Shown: in pieces, positions 44,847 to 62,208 of the stretch
Position numbering within the stretch: position 1 is the stretch's first letter
How the letters are laid out: the number at the start of each line of letters is the position of its first letter
Assembly (NCBI GenBank): GCA_902728285.1
Contig: CACVBU010001357.1
Span: 114,719 to 178,718 of the forward strand
Reading direction: 5' to 3'
Length of the DNA stretch: 64,000 bases
DNA from: Clytia hemisphaerica
Taxonomy: Eukaryota > Cnidaria > Hydrozoa > Leptothecata > Clytiidae
Program-made: the position numbers and the translations under genes
Notes under the pieces: generated by a model
Seen by the model: only the letters and a program-made list of their open reading frames with translations
The model's database searches: none
Told to the model about the DNA's origin: nothing

Positions 44847-47584
44847 CAAAACTTTCGTTCCTTTTGTTTGTGAGCTTGGAACTTTAGAAAAGTGACTTTT
44901 ATGGATTTTTATCGCGCCATTTTTGATATTCGCGGGCTTTCACTTCTCGGATACCATTTTAATTTTTGATGTAATTATTGCTCCACAACCAAGTTTTATT
45001 TTTCTCCCATTCCTTTTTTGTACTCTCAGTATACATAACTGATGTTATGAGTGCCCCTGCCTGTAACACATAGAGGACTTTTTCTCGACACCAACAGAGT
45101 GATAAAAATCGCGTAATGGGATAGATAGGGAGTAAGGCTATAGACCCCCGAGTAAGGACTAAGAAGGATGGGTAAATTATCTTCTTCTTTTCTTCTTCAA
45201 GTACACTAAAGTCTGTCTCTCCCAATATATTTTGCAGTTAAGACAAAAAAGGCTGTACTTTTTGATAGAATTCGAATTGGATAGCGGTTTTGTGCTCGTT
45301 AAAAAGCTAATCCAGAGTGGAATATTATCAAACAGAAAAAAATAAAAATGGAAAACAAAGATGAAAATTGAAGAAGAAGAGAATCAACTTCTTGCAGAAT
45401 AATGCTAAGATCTCCATTTTTACATCAGAAATTCTTCAATATTAGAAAGTCATAATGTGAAAAAAAATCAAAAAATATTCATTCAGTCAAATAATACAGC
45501 TTAAAAATTTGCCCTGGTTGATTTAAAAACGGCTCTTTTTTATGCTTTTTGATTGTTTTTGAAGTCAACCATTGATAAACTTTGGACTATATCTCTCGAT
45601 GGAATAAATTTCTTTGAAAAATGTTTTCACATTAATGAATTTCTAAGTTCAAAGAATCACTCATGTGAAAATGATAATTATAGCACAATTATTGAAGAAG
45701 TTGATTTTCTTCTTCTTCATTTTCAATCTTCGCTTTCCGATCTTTTATGAGTTTTTTCTTTATGATAAAATTCCACTCCTGTTTGTCTTTTCAACAAGCA
45801 CTAAACCACTATCTAATTCGAATTTTATCAAAAATTACAGCCTTTTTTGTCTCCACTGCAAATTATATTGAGACAGACTTTAGTTTTCCAAAAGTCTTAG
45901 TGGCTCTTCTTAGAGGTATCGCTGGTGGTCCCTTCTCTTCAAGGATTCAACAAATATGTCAAGGAGTCGCAAATTTACTACTTATTGGTTTCATATCATC
46001 GCAAAAAGAGTAAACTTTAAGTCGCAGTCGTTTAATTACTAAATGTGAGATTCACGGAATGTTCGGCTTTGGGCGACTGTCAATCTCTCTTAGCTCAAAT
46101 TAGTTATCTTATGGTATGATTCACGGAAGTACCATCTACATTCAATGGTAAAAAAAGTCTAGTAGTATGTTTTGAATGACATTAATGACAATCTTTGGGG
46201 TGATTGGGCCGTTTCTTGCAATTTGATTGTTTTAAAATAAATATATTAGGATTCAGAGTCCGAATTTTGTTAGGGCTCAGAATTTGTCTTTCAGGATGCG
46301 ATTTTGCCTGAGCTTGAGTATTACATTGTATGAATATTACACTGTGGCGACAAATAAAGGCAATGTTTCAGCGCGCACTCAGCAAATACTATAAGTTACA
46401 ATGGCAATTATCTGGGATCTTTTAACCAAATCACAGATAAGATACTTAGAAAAGATTCAATAACGAATTTATAAGTCTCAGAAGAATTGAATAAAGCTAG
46501 ACATATGTAATGATATAAACTTCTTGAGGTTAAAATGAGGATATGTGTTCTCCCTTCGATTCTTGAGATAGTAATGTAGCAGAGATTTGCTTACAGTCCA
46601 TCCACACAGGTTAATTTTAGAGAAATCTAAACTGTATAGGGTACTAGGTAACACCTTCGATTTCATTCCATTCATTTTCTTCAGACAATGAGATCTTACC
46701 CCTTCCAAAAGTCAATTTACTGATGAAATTCATGAAATATGTTAAACAATGATCACTTATCTTGAACCCTTTACTTTTTGTCTCTGATGGACATCCCTAA
46801 AGCAAAATATTGTGAAAAGTCAATGTAAATCATAGGCTTATATATTGGTTTACAAAAAAAATGAGATAATTCAAGATTTTACAAAATATTCCATGTACCA
46901 AATTACAAAGAAGATTTATTGATTCAAATTATTTATAAATACGCAATCTTTTGGATTTTCCTAAACCTGTAAAACTTAAGAGGAATAGGATTAAAAATTT
47001 GCATCTTTTTTATAGCAAGAGCCGTCAAAACATTATATTGAGTCTCAGAAGTAGTCTCGAGTATCATTTTGGGCTAAAGAGCAGGTTAAAGCTTGATGTT
47101 TCCCTAGGTTTTAGGTTGACCATAACATCATTTTCGGCTTGCTTAGAAGTCGATAGAATTTATTTCACCGATAAACGGCGAGGGGAATAAATTCAAATAA
47201 ATATCGATAATAAAAAAACCATAAATCCGTAAAACTAAAAGTATTATAATTATCCCAAAACAAGTAAATAAGAAATTACTACCAACATGCAACAAATTTA
47301 AACATCTCAAAGAAATCTTGACAGAACAGAAAAATGTTGAAAACCTATACCTGAAATAAAGCTATATCTAGTTCTAAACCCGTCACAAATAATAAAAACG
47401 AAAATTAAGTTAAAACGAAGGATTGGACTGAAAATGAAAAACACTTTCCAACAACAACAAACATTTACATAGAAAAAATGTTGAACAAGCTAAAAATATT
47501 CAACAAACTTTAACAGTAAAAATTTCTGCAAAAATTTTTATCCAATTTCAAAATTTCAAACTGTCAAATAAGAGGTGCGAATCA
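44847..47584. other. Intergenic between ZGPAT 5' end and ELAV 3' end
   Basis: Contains the presumed ZGPAT promoter, a large foldback at 45205-45884 and the presumed ELAV 3' UTR next to 47585. No further gene is recognised. Confidence 0.4.
45205..45884. mobile_element. 680-bp near-palindromic foldback element
   Basis: The two halves (about 45205-45545 and 45546-45884) are imperfect reverse complements along almost their whole length. Shared outer motifs include ACTAAAGTCTGTCTC and GACAAAAAAGGCTGTA. The short open frames within are by-products. Confidence 0.75.
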
Positions 47585-52067
<4,483 letters not shown>

Positions 52068-54512
52068 GACTTTGATGTGTTAGAATCCCTGGAACTTATC
52101 TACGTAGATTTAACGGGTTCTGATCGTGCAATATAAAGTGGTGCGTGAAATGCGTGATAAACCACCGAAGACCAAACAAACAAACAACAACAAATCAGCA
52201 AAAAGACCACAGTAAGCAAGTATACAAAAACAGAAATTAAATAAACTTGCAAAAAATGAAAAAAATGTTTTGGTTTTTTCGTGATGAAGACCTTACATTG
52301 GTGGTTCATAAAAGTAAGAGTGTATTACCAGGTCTTCTGATGTGCTTTTTACGAAAAGGACGCCTTATTTTTCCTGATCTATTGTCATTTAGAATAATGA
52401 AAGAAAGGGCAAGGGATAACAAAACATAATAATAACGTTCCTGTAGAATAAAATGCTCTTCTATTGGTTAAAAACCTTATGCATAATTCATACTCGATGG
52501 AACTATTTTATCTTTCTTTTTCGTTCGTTCGTCCCTTATCTTTTTTTCAACTTACATAAATTTCTTTTTGAAGAAAATGATGAAATTTTAGGATATTTTT
52601 TTTGTAAATGGGAGTTGAGGAGAGGAAAGAGGAGAAATTTCTTTGACTATAATAAACTCCGTAAGATAAGGTAGGGAAATACAGAGAATGAAAAAAGCAT
52701 AAAATATAGAATCGATTTTGGTCTATGAATCCACGAAAAACGGATTCTTTAGTTTATTGTATTACTTTAAATATAAAGGAAAAATATTCAATAATTGATT
52801 AGTCTAGTGGTATTTAGTCCCCCAGAAGCTTTTATAATAATAATGTACTTTTTTATATTTCCGAAGAAAAGAAAAAATCTGTAAGCCTAGCTGGATATGA
52901 ATCCTTTTCACTCAATGTTTTTAAGAGAAAATAAAAATCATTGTAATCAAGGAAAAAATATGTGAAGATTTTTTAGAGTGAAATTAAGGAAATAAAATTT
53001 TATATCTTTGATGATAATATGTTCCCTTTAATATTATACAAAACAGTCTATAAAATAAAGAAAAGAAAGGTTTTTTATTTTCTAGGATTAGTAATCCACT
53101 GAAATAGAGCAGTTTCATTTGGTAAAGACACCCCCTTCTCACAAACCCACTTGGAACCCTTTCCACTGGAAAAATTGTCTAAAATATTGTCCCCGGTGGG
53201 AAATTATACTCTAATTTTTGTCCCCACTGAAAATAACTAGATAAGCAAATCCTCACTGCAAAATATTGTGCGACTTTGTCCATCCCCAATGAATTTTCTG
53301 GCTAGAAAATAATGAAATCCAAGTCTCCAGCCATAAAAAATATGAGAATATCAGATAACAGTATTGGTCCGTTATTCTTACCCCCACTGGCTGATAAAAT
53401 CCCACCGGGTCTGTGAGAAGGGGGTGTGTTTAAATTTTCTGGCAAGAACCTCTATTCGGCCTCTCTACTAACAGACTTTATAGCACCATACCCATGGCTC
53501 AATGACCCGATGATAATGTTCAAGTCGACAACCAGATATCTATGAAGTTGAAAATCTTTTGATTTTGGATTCTACTGTTGAAAGTTAAAATTCCAGTGAG
53601 GTTTCTTAAAATTATATACAGTGTCCTTCCCGGCGAGAAGTGAAGAACTAATGTTTTTTCCGATTGGGGATGAAAACTTTTTTCTTATTGGGATACGGGG
53701 GAGCAAATGCATTTGACTTCTGTTATTCGAATCTTTCTTTAATTTGAACTAATTCACAGTTTCCATCAAGAGGAAGCTTTAATCAAATAATTTCTATAAT
53801 TTGAGCAAAAACCAGACTTCGAATTAGTAACAGTTCAACTGTATCATTCTCACCTTTAAGGAGCCAGTTAGACCTGGTGTCATTATAGGTTTTTCATCTT
53901 TATCAGTTTAAAAATAAACTGGTTGGAAAGGAGTGTAAAGGATATATTAGGCGGCAGAATTACCTGCCTTGTAATCTTTGGTTTGAAAATTGTGGAATCT
54001 TTAAACATCAGAATTTAAGTAATTTAAGCTACTATTTATTGAATTTTTCATTTTTTACTGAATATATTATGATAAAACTAGCCATAGCTTTCACTAACTG
54101 CCACCCGCTAATTAATACAAATGCTTGTAAAACTAATTAATGCTAATTAAGACTTTTTAATGCTTTATAGCAAAAGTTTGGAAATGATTTGGAATAGTTA
54201 GAATGATTCTTCTCAGCATTTTCTTTGAGATATCAATGAATAAGCTAACATAAATGAGACATTTTTTTTCTAAAAATATGAATTACTTTTTACAAAGAAT
54301 AAAATAAGAATCTTAAAACATTCATTAGGAAAAGTGTCCAGGTAGAATCAATTACAGACAGTTACAGATTTGTTTTTTGTTTTTGTGTTTTTGTGTATAC
54401 TAAACCAGACAAAAGACATGCAACTATATTTATTTCAACCAATTTGAAATAGGTATAAATGAAACATAGTAGAACCAAACAGCATAAGAAATGCTATGAG
54501 CCAAAAACATAA
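52068..54512. other. Upstream of ELAV, no gene seen
   Basis: Presumed ELAV promoter side and AT-rich DNA. Contains a 300-bp inverted-end element at 53128-53427 and a worn pogo-like fragment at about 53700-53845. No exon recognised. Confidence 0.4.
53128..53427. mobile_element. 300-bp MITE with ACACCCCCTTCTCACA ends
   Basis: 16-bp perfect inverted ends ACACCCCCTTCTCACA, followed by (A/G)ACCC. Target duplication is not evident. The interior has CCCCACTGA-type motifs in both orientations. Confidence 0.65.
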
Positions 54513-55127
54513 CGAGCAGGAACCAAAAATTGACAGGTAACAACGTACCGTGAAATTGGGTAACTTGCATCAGTGGAGGCTAACATGCATAGCCCTCGAA
54601 TGAATGACCTGGCTGGTCATTAAAATACAACTACGCAGCTCTGCTCGCAGCTCTGCTCTACCATTTTTGTTTTGATTTAACTTTGTATTTTAATGACCAG
54701 CCAGGTCATTCATTTGAGGGCTATGCAAGTTAGCCTCCACTGATGCAAGTTACCCAATCTCACGGTACTTAGGAGTTTTTCCAACTGTTTAACAAAGGAT
54801 ATCGTGATCCAAAATTGTTTACAATAAATGGATTTACCAGTAATCTAGAAGCTGTAACAGCGTTGTGTAAAGGATGGAAGATGATAGGACGTAACGTGGT
54901 AATAGTATCAGTAACGAGGCAATATTGATGAGCAGGAAGCAGGTATTAACAGGAAATAGCGTACATTCAGGACTTTTTCCAACGGCATGATAAGGGATCT
55001 CACGGACAAAATTGTTTACATTAAAAAGATATGCCAGTTATCTTGCTGTTGTAACAGCAACATCGTGTAGAAGGATGGAAAATCATGACGTAACGTGGTA
55101 ATAGTAGCAGTAACGAGGTAATATTGC
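54513..55127. repeat. Tandem duplication of about 196-199 bp; first unit carries a MITE
   Basis: Unit A (54513-54928, including the 218-bp MITE) and unit B (54929-55127) share GAGCAGGAA, TTTTTCCAAC, AAAATTGTTTACA and ACGTAACGTGGTAATAGTA blocks in the same order. Confidence 0.75.
54548..54765. mobile_element. TA-flanked foldback MITE, copy 2
   Basis: Same family as 40877-41092, with CCGTGA ends and TA at 54546-54547 and 54766-54767. Unit B of the surrounding duplication retains the empty site (GTA at 54961-54963). Confidence 0.88.
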
Positions 55128-55512
55128 GTTGTCAAGGTAAACGAATCCTCATTCATAAAAAGCTTAAAGGGAAAATAAGAAACATGAAATTAGATGATAT
55201 GCGATATGGTGAGTGTACTGCTGAAATTTCCTCAAAAATAGTTCACCAAAAGTTTCTTTCAATCTTTGATAATAATTTCCCAAATAGTGCCTGGTAAGTA
55301 TCAACAAGAACACAGACCTGTGTTAAACATAAAAGATTAATAAAACCAAGTCTTATAAAAGTACAGAAAGAAAAAAATATTTATACTTACTGTCGAGAAG
55401 TATATTTACCATAACACAGGATTTTTAAGCATTCTTGTTGAGAGTAGAGTATGTTGAATGACGATTGTCGAATAAATTTAGTTACAGTGGAATTTCGTTG
55501 CCAATTCAACCA

Positions 55513-56311
55513 GGGTTGGTCTAAAAAGCAGGGTAGCCAATTGGGGTAGCCAATTGGGCTAGGTTGTGGGGTACCTAAATATTTTACAGACCAGAATAGA
55601 AATACCGAAAATGAATGCATAGAACCACATTTTACTGACCAGGGAGCATGAATCTGATTGATACTTAGATTGATCATGTATGATTCCAAAGATAAACAAA
55701 GATATAAATTACCACGTGTTAATGCACGAGGAGTAAGAAATAGAGTTTCATTATAATAGAGCTATTTCAAAAGACCTTTTGTATATACCTATTATAAGCT
55801 TCCATATTTAAAAATTTTGAAAGAAATTAATTGTGTTTGAAACATCTAAACATGATTTAAACTAAACAATAGATTCAATAACAAAGGATTGTTAAGATAT
55901 GACAAGATTAGAGATCATATGGCCCAAAGGCGATTCCAAAGCTATTATCATCGAATTACAGCTTCATGGAAATAACAATTAGAAACATAAATAAAATCTA
56001 AATCTAAAAATTGTTTTGTATATATTTTTTATTCGGGTCTGTAAATTTTCAAACGAAGCCAAGAAGGAAGACAAAATGGCGCCAGGTCTCTTGAGAAGTA
56101 ACAAAGTTCAGTACCTTTGGAAAAAAGGCTATTGTGGCTGAAGTTCGAAAGGAATCTTAAATTCTATTACATGGAATCATTAACAAGATGTTGTAATAGT
56201 TATTTCCACATTAAACAGGTTTCAGATTTCAAAAGTTTAGGCAAAAAGAGGTACCCCATAACCTAGCCCAATTGGCTACCCCATTGGCTACCCTGCTTTT
56301 TAGACCAACCC
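55513..56311. mobile_element. MULE-like non-autonomous element, copy 1, 9-bp target duplication
   Basis: 799 bp with about 60-bp inverted ends starting GGGTTGGTCTAAAAAGCAGG, flanked by ATTCAACCA at 55504-55512 and 56312-56320. No transposase gene. A 9-bp duplication with long TIRs suggests Mutator-type (inference). Confidence 0.85.
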
Positions 56312-56513
56312 ATTCAACCACCAACAATAATCACTTTTGTCCATATTCAATCATTGTTCTACTATTATCATTTTAATCATTGTTCATTATTATTGCTATT
56401 GGGGACAAACTGTTTGGATCGAAAAATGAATCAATCTCCTGAATGTCTAAGACAGGAGACAGATTGTAATTTGACTGTCAGCAAATACACTGATTGGTAT
56501 ATGTATACATCTT

Positions 56514-56570
56514 GTTTAATCCGAAAGTCAAAAGTAAATGCATACAAGTATTTTGACTTTCGGATTAAAC
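56514..56570. repeat. Perfect 20-bp inverted repeat with 17-bp loop
   Basis: GTTTAATCCGAAAGTCAAAA at 56514-56533 is exactly complemented at 56551-56570. It lies between the two MULE-like copies. Confidence 0.85.
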
Positions 56571-56626
56571 GAAGAGAGAGCTTGAATTTAAAAAAACTTC
56601 CAGAAACTTCTCCATTCCATTTCCTG

Positions 56627-57429
56627 GGGTTGGTCTAAAAAGCAGGGTAGCCAATTGGGGTAGCCAATTGGGCTAGGTTGTGGGGTACCTAAATATTTTA
56701 CAGACCAGAATAGAAATACCGAAAATGAATGCATAGAACCACATTTTACTGACCAGGGAGCATGAATCTGATTGATACTTAGATTGATCATGTATGATTC
56801 CAAAGATAAACAAAGATATAAATTACCACGTGTTAATGCACGAGGAGTAAGAAATAGAGCTTCATTATAATAGAGCTATTTCAAAAGACCTTTTGTACCT
56901 ATTATAAGCTGCCATATTTAAAAATTTTGAAAGGAATTAATTGTTTGAAACATCTAAACATGATTTAAATTGAACAATAGATTCAATAACAAAGGATTGT
57001 TAAGATATGACAAGATTAGAGATCATATGGCCTAAAGGCGATTCATCCAAAGCTATTATCATCGAATTATAGCTTCAAGGAAATAACAATTAAAAACATA
57101 AATAAAATCTAAATCTAAATATTAAAAACTGTTTTGTATATATTTTTTATTCGGGTCTGTAAATTTTCAATCGAAGCCAAGAAGGAAGACAAAATGGCGC
57201 CAGGTCTCTTGAGAAGTAACAAAGTTCAGTACATTTGGAAAAAAGGCTATTGTGGCTGAAGTTCGAAAGGAATCTTAAATTTTATTACATAGAATCATTA
57301 ACAAGATGTTGTAATAGTTATTTCCACATTAAACAGGTTTCAGATTTCAAAAGTTTAGGCAAAAAGAGGTACCCCATAACCTAGCCCAATTGGCTACCCC
57401 ATTGGCTACCCTGCTTTTTAGACCAACCC
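56627..57429. mobile_element. MULE-like non-autonomous element, copy 2, 9-bp target duplication
   Basis: 803 bp, nearly identical to copy 1 throughout and in the same orientation, flanked by CATTTCCTG at 56618-56626 and 57430-57438. Different duplications show two independent insertions. Confidence 0.87.
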
Positions 57430-57928
57430 CATTTCCTGCATGTTGACCAATCGGGCAAAATTCTACAAGCGGAATAGAATCTACTGTCGAAAGCTGAGTA
57501 AAATGCCCGCGGCGCCTGCTATTATAAAGAAAAAGTTTTTAGGCTAGCAACTGCCGTCCCTGAAAAAAAACCGAACATTTACGGAAGAGATTAACTACGG
57601 GTAGGCTTGCGCGACAAAACAAAACAAAACAAAACAAAAAACGCAAAAATTCGAGATTCCAGTCCAATATCTATGCGTGAAACTATAAGTGCCTCCTCGT
57701 CGCTGCGCTCCTGCGGGGGCAAATACAACTTGAAACTAAAAAAAGTACAACTTTAAAGTATGTTTAGAAATTTTAAATACTAGTAATAATTTAATATGTA
57801 CTAACCCTATTTGGCATAAAAACAATTTACAAAACCTGGGAGTATTTCAAAACCACGAAATTAAGTTTTTTACCGCTCTCGTCATCAAAAGATAGTTCTC
57901 AAATCAAATAGTTCTCAAAAGATAGAGC

Positions 57929-59467
57929 TCATACTTTAATGTAGTCGTTTTGGTTTCGAGTATTGTCTGAGCGACTTTTCTCCGGCTCGCTTAAAAAGGT
58001 TTGTACCATCGATGATCGTGACTTCAAAATTCGTGGTTGCCTTAAAGGCTCCTGTCGAGGTTTGTGTCCGGATATCTTGTTAACAATGCCGGAAATCCAA
58101 GCATACATTTGGAAACGGAATTGTGGAAATTTACCGGAGTAAACAATAATGTTCATAATGGAACCGGACAGCATTAAAACGCCTAACCATTCATTTAGCA
58201 TCACCAAATGTTTGCCATGCTCTTGATCAATGTTTTTAACATCTGGTGAATATAGATATATGCAAGTTATCACGAAATAGTTTATATTGTACGGGACCGA
58301 TGTTAACGCGAACATGAGAACTGAATAAAATAAAGCGCTAATAATGTCGCGGTCTTTCTTGTTACGGATCCCGAATCGACGTCCTACATCAAGCGACGGA
58401 CGATGAGACGAGTGGTGCTTGACGAATTTCTTGAGGTGTGAATAACTAGCACGTACTAGATTCTCTGACGAGTTTGAAGAAGATGGGTTTGAATTGAACA
58501 CAGATTTAGTGTTTGAATCATTAGCATCTGCTTCTGATAGACTCTCAAAGACGTCATCTGGACAACTGCTGTTACCACTGTACAATCTACCTCGATGAAA
58601 AGCAAAGTGTACTCCATTTTTGGGCTGCTTAAGTTCAGATTGTCTTCCTCTTCGGTGTGCATGCGTGAAATTGATGTAATCGATTGAGCCTTCTGATTCG
58701 TTTTCGTCAAGAGTGATTAGTGGAGGTGGGCTAAGGGGTGGTTTCCATTTCGGTGTTGGCGGCGCGCCCATTCCTGAATAAAACGATGGCGTACTGCTAC
58801 GGCGTCGTCGGCTTTCTAAAACGGTGGACGTATCGACATTATTTCTGAATGAATCGCTTTCTTTAAGAGCGCACGTGATTCGGAAGAAGAAGATGGTCAG
58901 TAAGAGTAAAGGAAGAATGCTCTCGAAGACCAGGAATGAAAGCGCGATCAGAACATGTTCCAGGGCATTTGAAGATAACAATAAACAATGCTCATCGTAT
59001 ATCTGAAGACGATTCATAACGGGAACTTTCAACAAGATGCATAAAAACCAGATCCCAAAAACAATCATATTGATAAAACGCTTAGTCAGGCGTTCTTTGA
59101 AAGGATGGCAAATAGCTCTGAACCTTTCGTATGCCATGAAGCAAAGAATCAGTGCACTGACATTCACAGTTATGGGACCTATGTAAGTCATTTTACAAAG
59201 AGTCTGACCTAAATGCCATTCCCCACCGGAAATCATTAGATAAAGCATTTGTACTGGAGTCATGATTGAATAAGTACAATCAGCGATCGCTAAATGGATA
59301 ACAAACCAGCGGAAATTTGCCGCTCGCTTCATCTTGAAACCAAAGAAGAACATAACGAATATATTTCCAACGATTCCAAAGATCATAATGAAACCATAGA
59401 TTCCACTACGGACATATATATCTGCGTCCTTCAACTCCATTCTCAAAATGTAATCTCGATTCCCCAA
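57929..59467 (-). CDS. Rhodopsin-class (class A) GPCR, intronless
   Basis: 512 residues in one exon with seven predicted membrane segments. TM1 has GIVGN (N35), TM2 LAIAD (D63), and C91 and C161 can form the TM3-loop 2 disulfide. TM3 ends YERF in place of DRY (E114-R115-F116), TM6 is near 374-402, and TM7 has MNIIVY (N439-I-I-V-Y443) in place of NPxxY. Intracellular loop 3 is unusually long (about 198-372), rich in Ser, Pro and Arg, with many possible phosphorylation sites. The N-terminus is short (about 20 residues), fitting a small-ligand or peptide receptor. The ligand cannot be inferred. A second Met at residue 10 could be the start. Intronless GPCRs are common in cnidarian lineage-specific expansions. 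Confidence 0.9.
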   Translation of the reverse strand: MGNRDYILRMELKDADIYVRSGIYGFIMIFGIVGNIFVMFFFGFKMKRAANFRWFVIHLAIADCTYSIMTPVQMLYLMISGGEWHLGQTLCKMTYIGPITVNVSALILCFMAYERFRAICHPFKERLTKRFINMIVFGIWFLCILLKVPVMNRLQIYDEHCLLLSSNALEHVLIALSFLVFESILPLLLLTIFFFRITCALKESDSFRNNVDTSTVLESRRRRSSTPSFYSGMGAPPTPKWKPPLSPPPLITLDENESEGSIDYINFTHAHRRGRQSELKQPKNGVHFAFHRGRLYSGNSSCPDDVFESLSEADANDSNTKSVFNSNPSSSNSSENLVRASYSHLKKFVKHHSSHRPSLDVGRRFGIRNKKDRDIISALFYSVLMFALTSVPYNINYFVITCIYLYSPDVKNIDQEHGKHLVMLNEWLGVLMLSGSIMNIIVYSGKFPQFRFQMYAWISGIVNKISGHKPRQEPLRQPRILKSRSSMVQTFLSEPEKSRSDNTRNQNDYIKV

Positions 59468-60135
59468 TATCTTATTTTATTGTTTTTTTTTATAGATTAT
59501 TAGTCATTGACAAGACTGCCAAAATGAATATCCAGGTCCCGAGTTCGTTTTTTTTGCTTTTTCTGTAAAATACAAAGATTATTAAAAATAATGAATAAAA
59601 AGAGAGACATATAGCTCTTTTATGACTGAAAAGGCCCTATCCAGGACAAAACTCACTATCTTAGGATAGGGGATAGGAAACCAACTCTTGCTCGCGATAT
59701 ACAGCAATAGAAAAAGATGATTACACACGACACACATCACGCAACACGCAAACCACTCTAGGCCTCTGTTATCATCTCTGCTGCATGCAAAATGTCACCA
59801 ATATTATTATATTGTAATATTTTTTGACAGATGCCCCCCGTACTAAAAAGATCCCTCGGCAAAACAAAATGAATCGAGATAACATCTGATACAAAGTAGT
59901 CAAGTTAATTTAAACAGTTTCTCATAAACCTTTAACAAAGTTAGTGCATAATTATACAACAAAAATTTCATTGTCCCTCTATTCAATTATGAGGATTAAG
60001 AATTGGAAATACAATTTGCAAAGGATAATACCTCCAAAGTAATGGATACTTTATGAGACAATTATCGGATTAGGATTGTTGCGCTCAATCAATTCTATTG
60101 CTCTTTTTTTGTTTTTTTTCTCTGGCGCGGTTCAA

Positions 60136-60391
60136 CTACGTTTTTTATAAGAACGTCCAGTATTTTCGAAGCTTTTGAGTGTTCTTAGCTTTCTGATTTT
60201 AAAGTCTGAAAATGTTCTTAAGATGTTTTTATTTTCAACATTTTGTGAGTATTTTAGTGCAATTTTTCTAAGACCTTGGGTGTTTTAGAGTTCGCAAAGC
60301 CTTAAAAAATGCTCCTTTGTTCTTAATACTTTGGCCATCGAAGCCATATGTTCTTATATAGTTTGTTCTTTTTAAAAGTACAATAATGGAT
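60136..60391. mobile_element. MITE of the ACACG/GTTCTTATA family
   Basis: Inverted orientation. Left end ACGTTTTTTATAAGAACGTC; right end ATAGTTTGTTCTTTTTAAAAGTA. Confidence 0.6.
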
Positions 60392-62208
60392 AGTAGAGAT
60401 ACGTCATCAAAAGTATGTATGAGGCAGCGTGAGATTTTGTTAGCACTGTGAGAAAAATTACATAGTATCAGTTAGCAAATTATGACCTTACAAGAGATAG
60501 TACCTCATTTAGGTCCTGTATAGTCTAAACCTATATATTGATGTGTAAATTCATTCTCATCAGTTGCAATTTCACTATCTAACATTCAAATTCGACTTAA
60601 AACTGAGCCAGAACTACTAAACAGTAATAACCAATCAAATTCGGTTTTGAAACAACCTCTGAAGCTTGCTTTGAATTCAATCAAATTACATTTTAGCATG
60701 ATATAATCCAGATTGGCTTAGGAAAAGTATCAATGAGGATGATATCCAAGGATGATCTTCTTACTTTCAACTCCATTGTCTCTTAAGCGTAAAATCTAAG
60801 GTTCTTGCAAATCAGATCAAGGTCAGGAAAAAACAGAAAAATCCTTCTACTTTTGTTTCGATTTGATCAAATAGGAAGGAACAAGATTTTTTGAAACAAT
60901 TTGTTAATTCCCTTGTAAGAATCTTTGACCTTATTGAGACATTGATTTAGGAATTAAGAATATTTTTGTAAATTAAAGTTGTTGAATTATTTCCTTCTCG
61001 TCGACAACTTGTCCTGTCCCAGAGTCAAAAATGTTCTATAAAAAGAAAGTTGAAAATAAGCCGGAAAACACAAACATTGACAAATTTGGCTCTAAGTACT
61101 CGCTCAAAAAATAGATTCTCCGAGCAAAGCTTTTGAAAATACAGCCATGAGCCCCAGCAGCCGATTTTTTGAAAGCCCCCGAGAGGCCACTTAAATCTGC
61201 AGCTTTCGGTCAAAAAGAAAGAAAATCCAAAGATTTTCGTGCTTGCTTCCCAAGCGTAATTATTCTAAAGATAGTTTTAATAATAAGGGGTGCCAATATG
61301 CTTAGTTTGAAACAACTGCTTCTCCTAGCTTGCCCCCAATTTCGGTGGAACCAGCACGGTACTGGTTGCACAGTATACTTCTTAATCTTGGGGTAAATGC
61401 GTTCCCTGAACTCCAATGCTAAGTCAAAAAAACTTATAAAAATCATGCGTACCTCAAACTCAGATCATCCTGCTAACAGTAAATCAAAATTCTTTTCAGA
61501 AATCATCAACATTATTACGTGAGAGTCAAAATACTGAATTTTTCTGAAGTAATAAGCAGTGCTTTTTATCCATAATTAGATTTCTCCTTGTTTTTTCGTC
61601 GCACAAGGAAACGATCAAGAGAAATCGTACACGGAAATGCGTTTTTCCGGGATTCACTAAAATTGCCAGACTAAATCGATTAATATGATAAATTGCATTT
61701 TGTCTCACTATTAATTTTATACCAACCTATGCACACCTATGTTGCCGACCTTCTGAGAAATACTACCCTTAAAAAAATCGGTCAAAAATCCTTTCTGGTG
61801 TCATCGCCCTTAAATGATAAATTTTAATAAACTCCTTATTAGTTTTCTGAGCTACTATACGATAAAATTCCCAACCTTGAAATACGAATTATCTTCAATC
61901 TCAATCATCAATATTATTCCCACTGGATGGAAAGATCCTTACCTGATCGCAGAGAATTGTACGTATAAGATGTCCACTGTGAGAAAGCTCGTCTCTTCCT
62001 AAATACTCTCTCTCTCTCCCTAAAAACTGTTTTCAAACAATTAAGCCTGGAAGCATTTTGCTAAGTATAATCATCAATCAACAAATTTAAAAAGAAACTT
62101 AATCTAAACTTATTTGAACATACCCTCTAAGAACCTGAATCCAAATTGAGTCGTTTGAGTTAATGATGATGAATATATAGCTGGAAACTATATACAATAC
62201 ACGTTTTT

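Noticed and set aside
55387..56803. Two identical short open frames (MESYMINLSIN...)
   Set aside because: They are duplicated only because they lie in the two MULE-like copies. No transposase or other domain is recognised.
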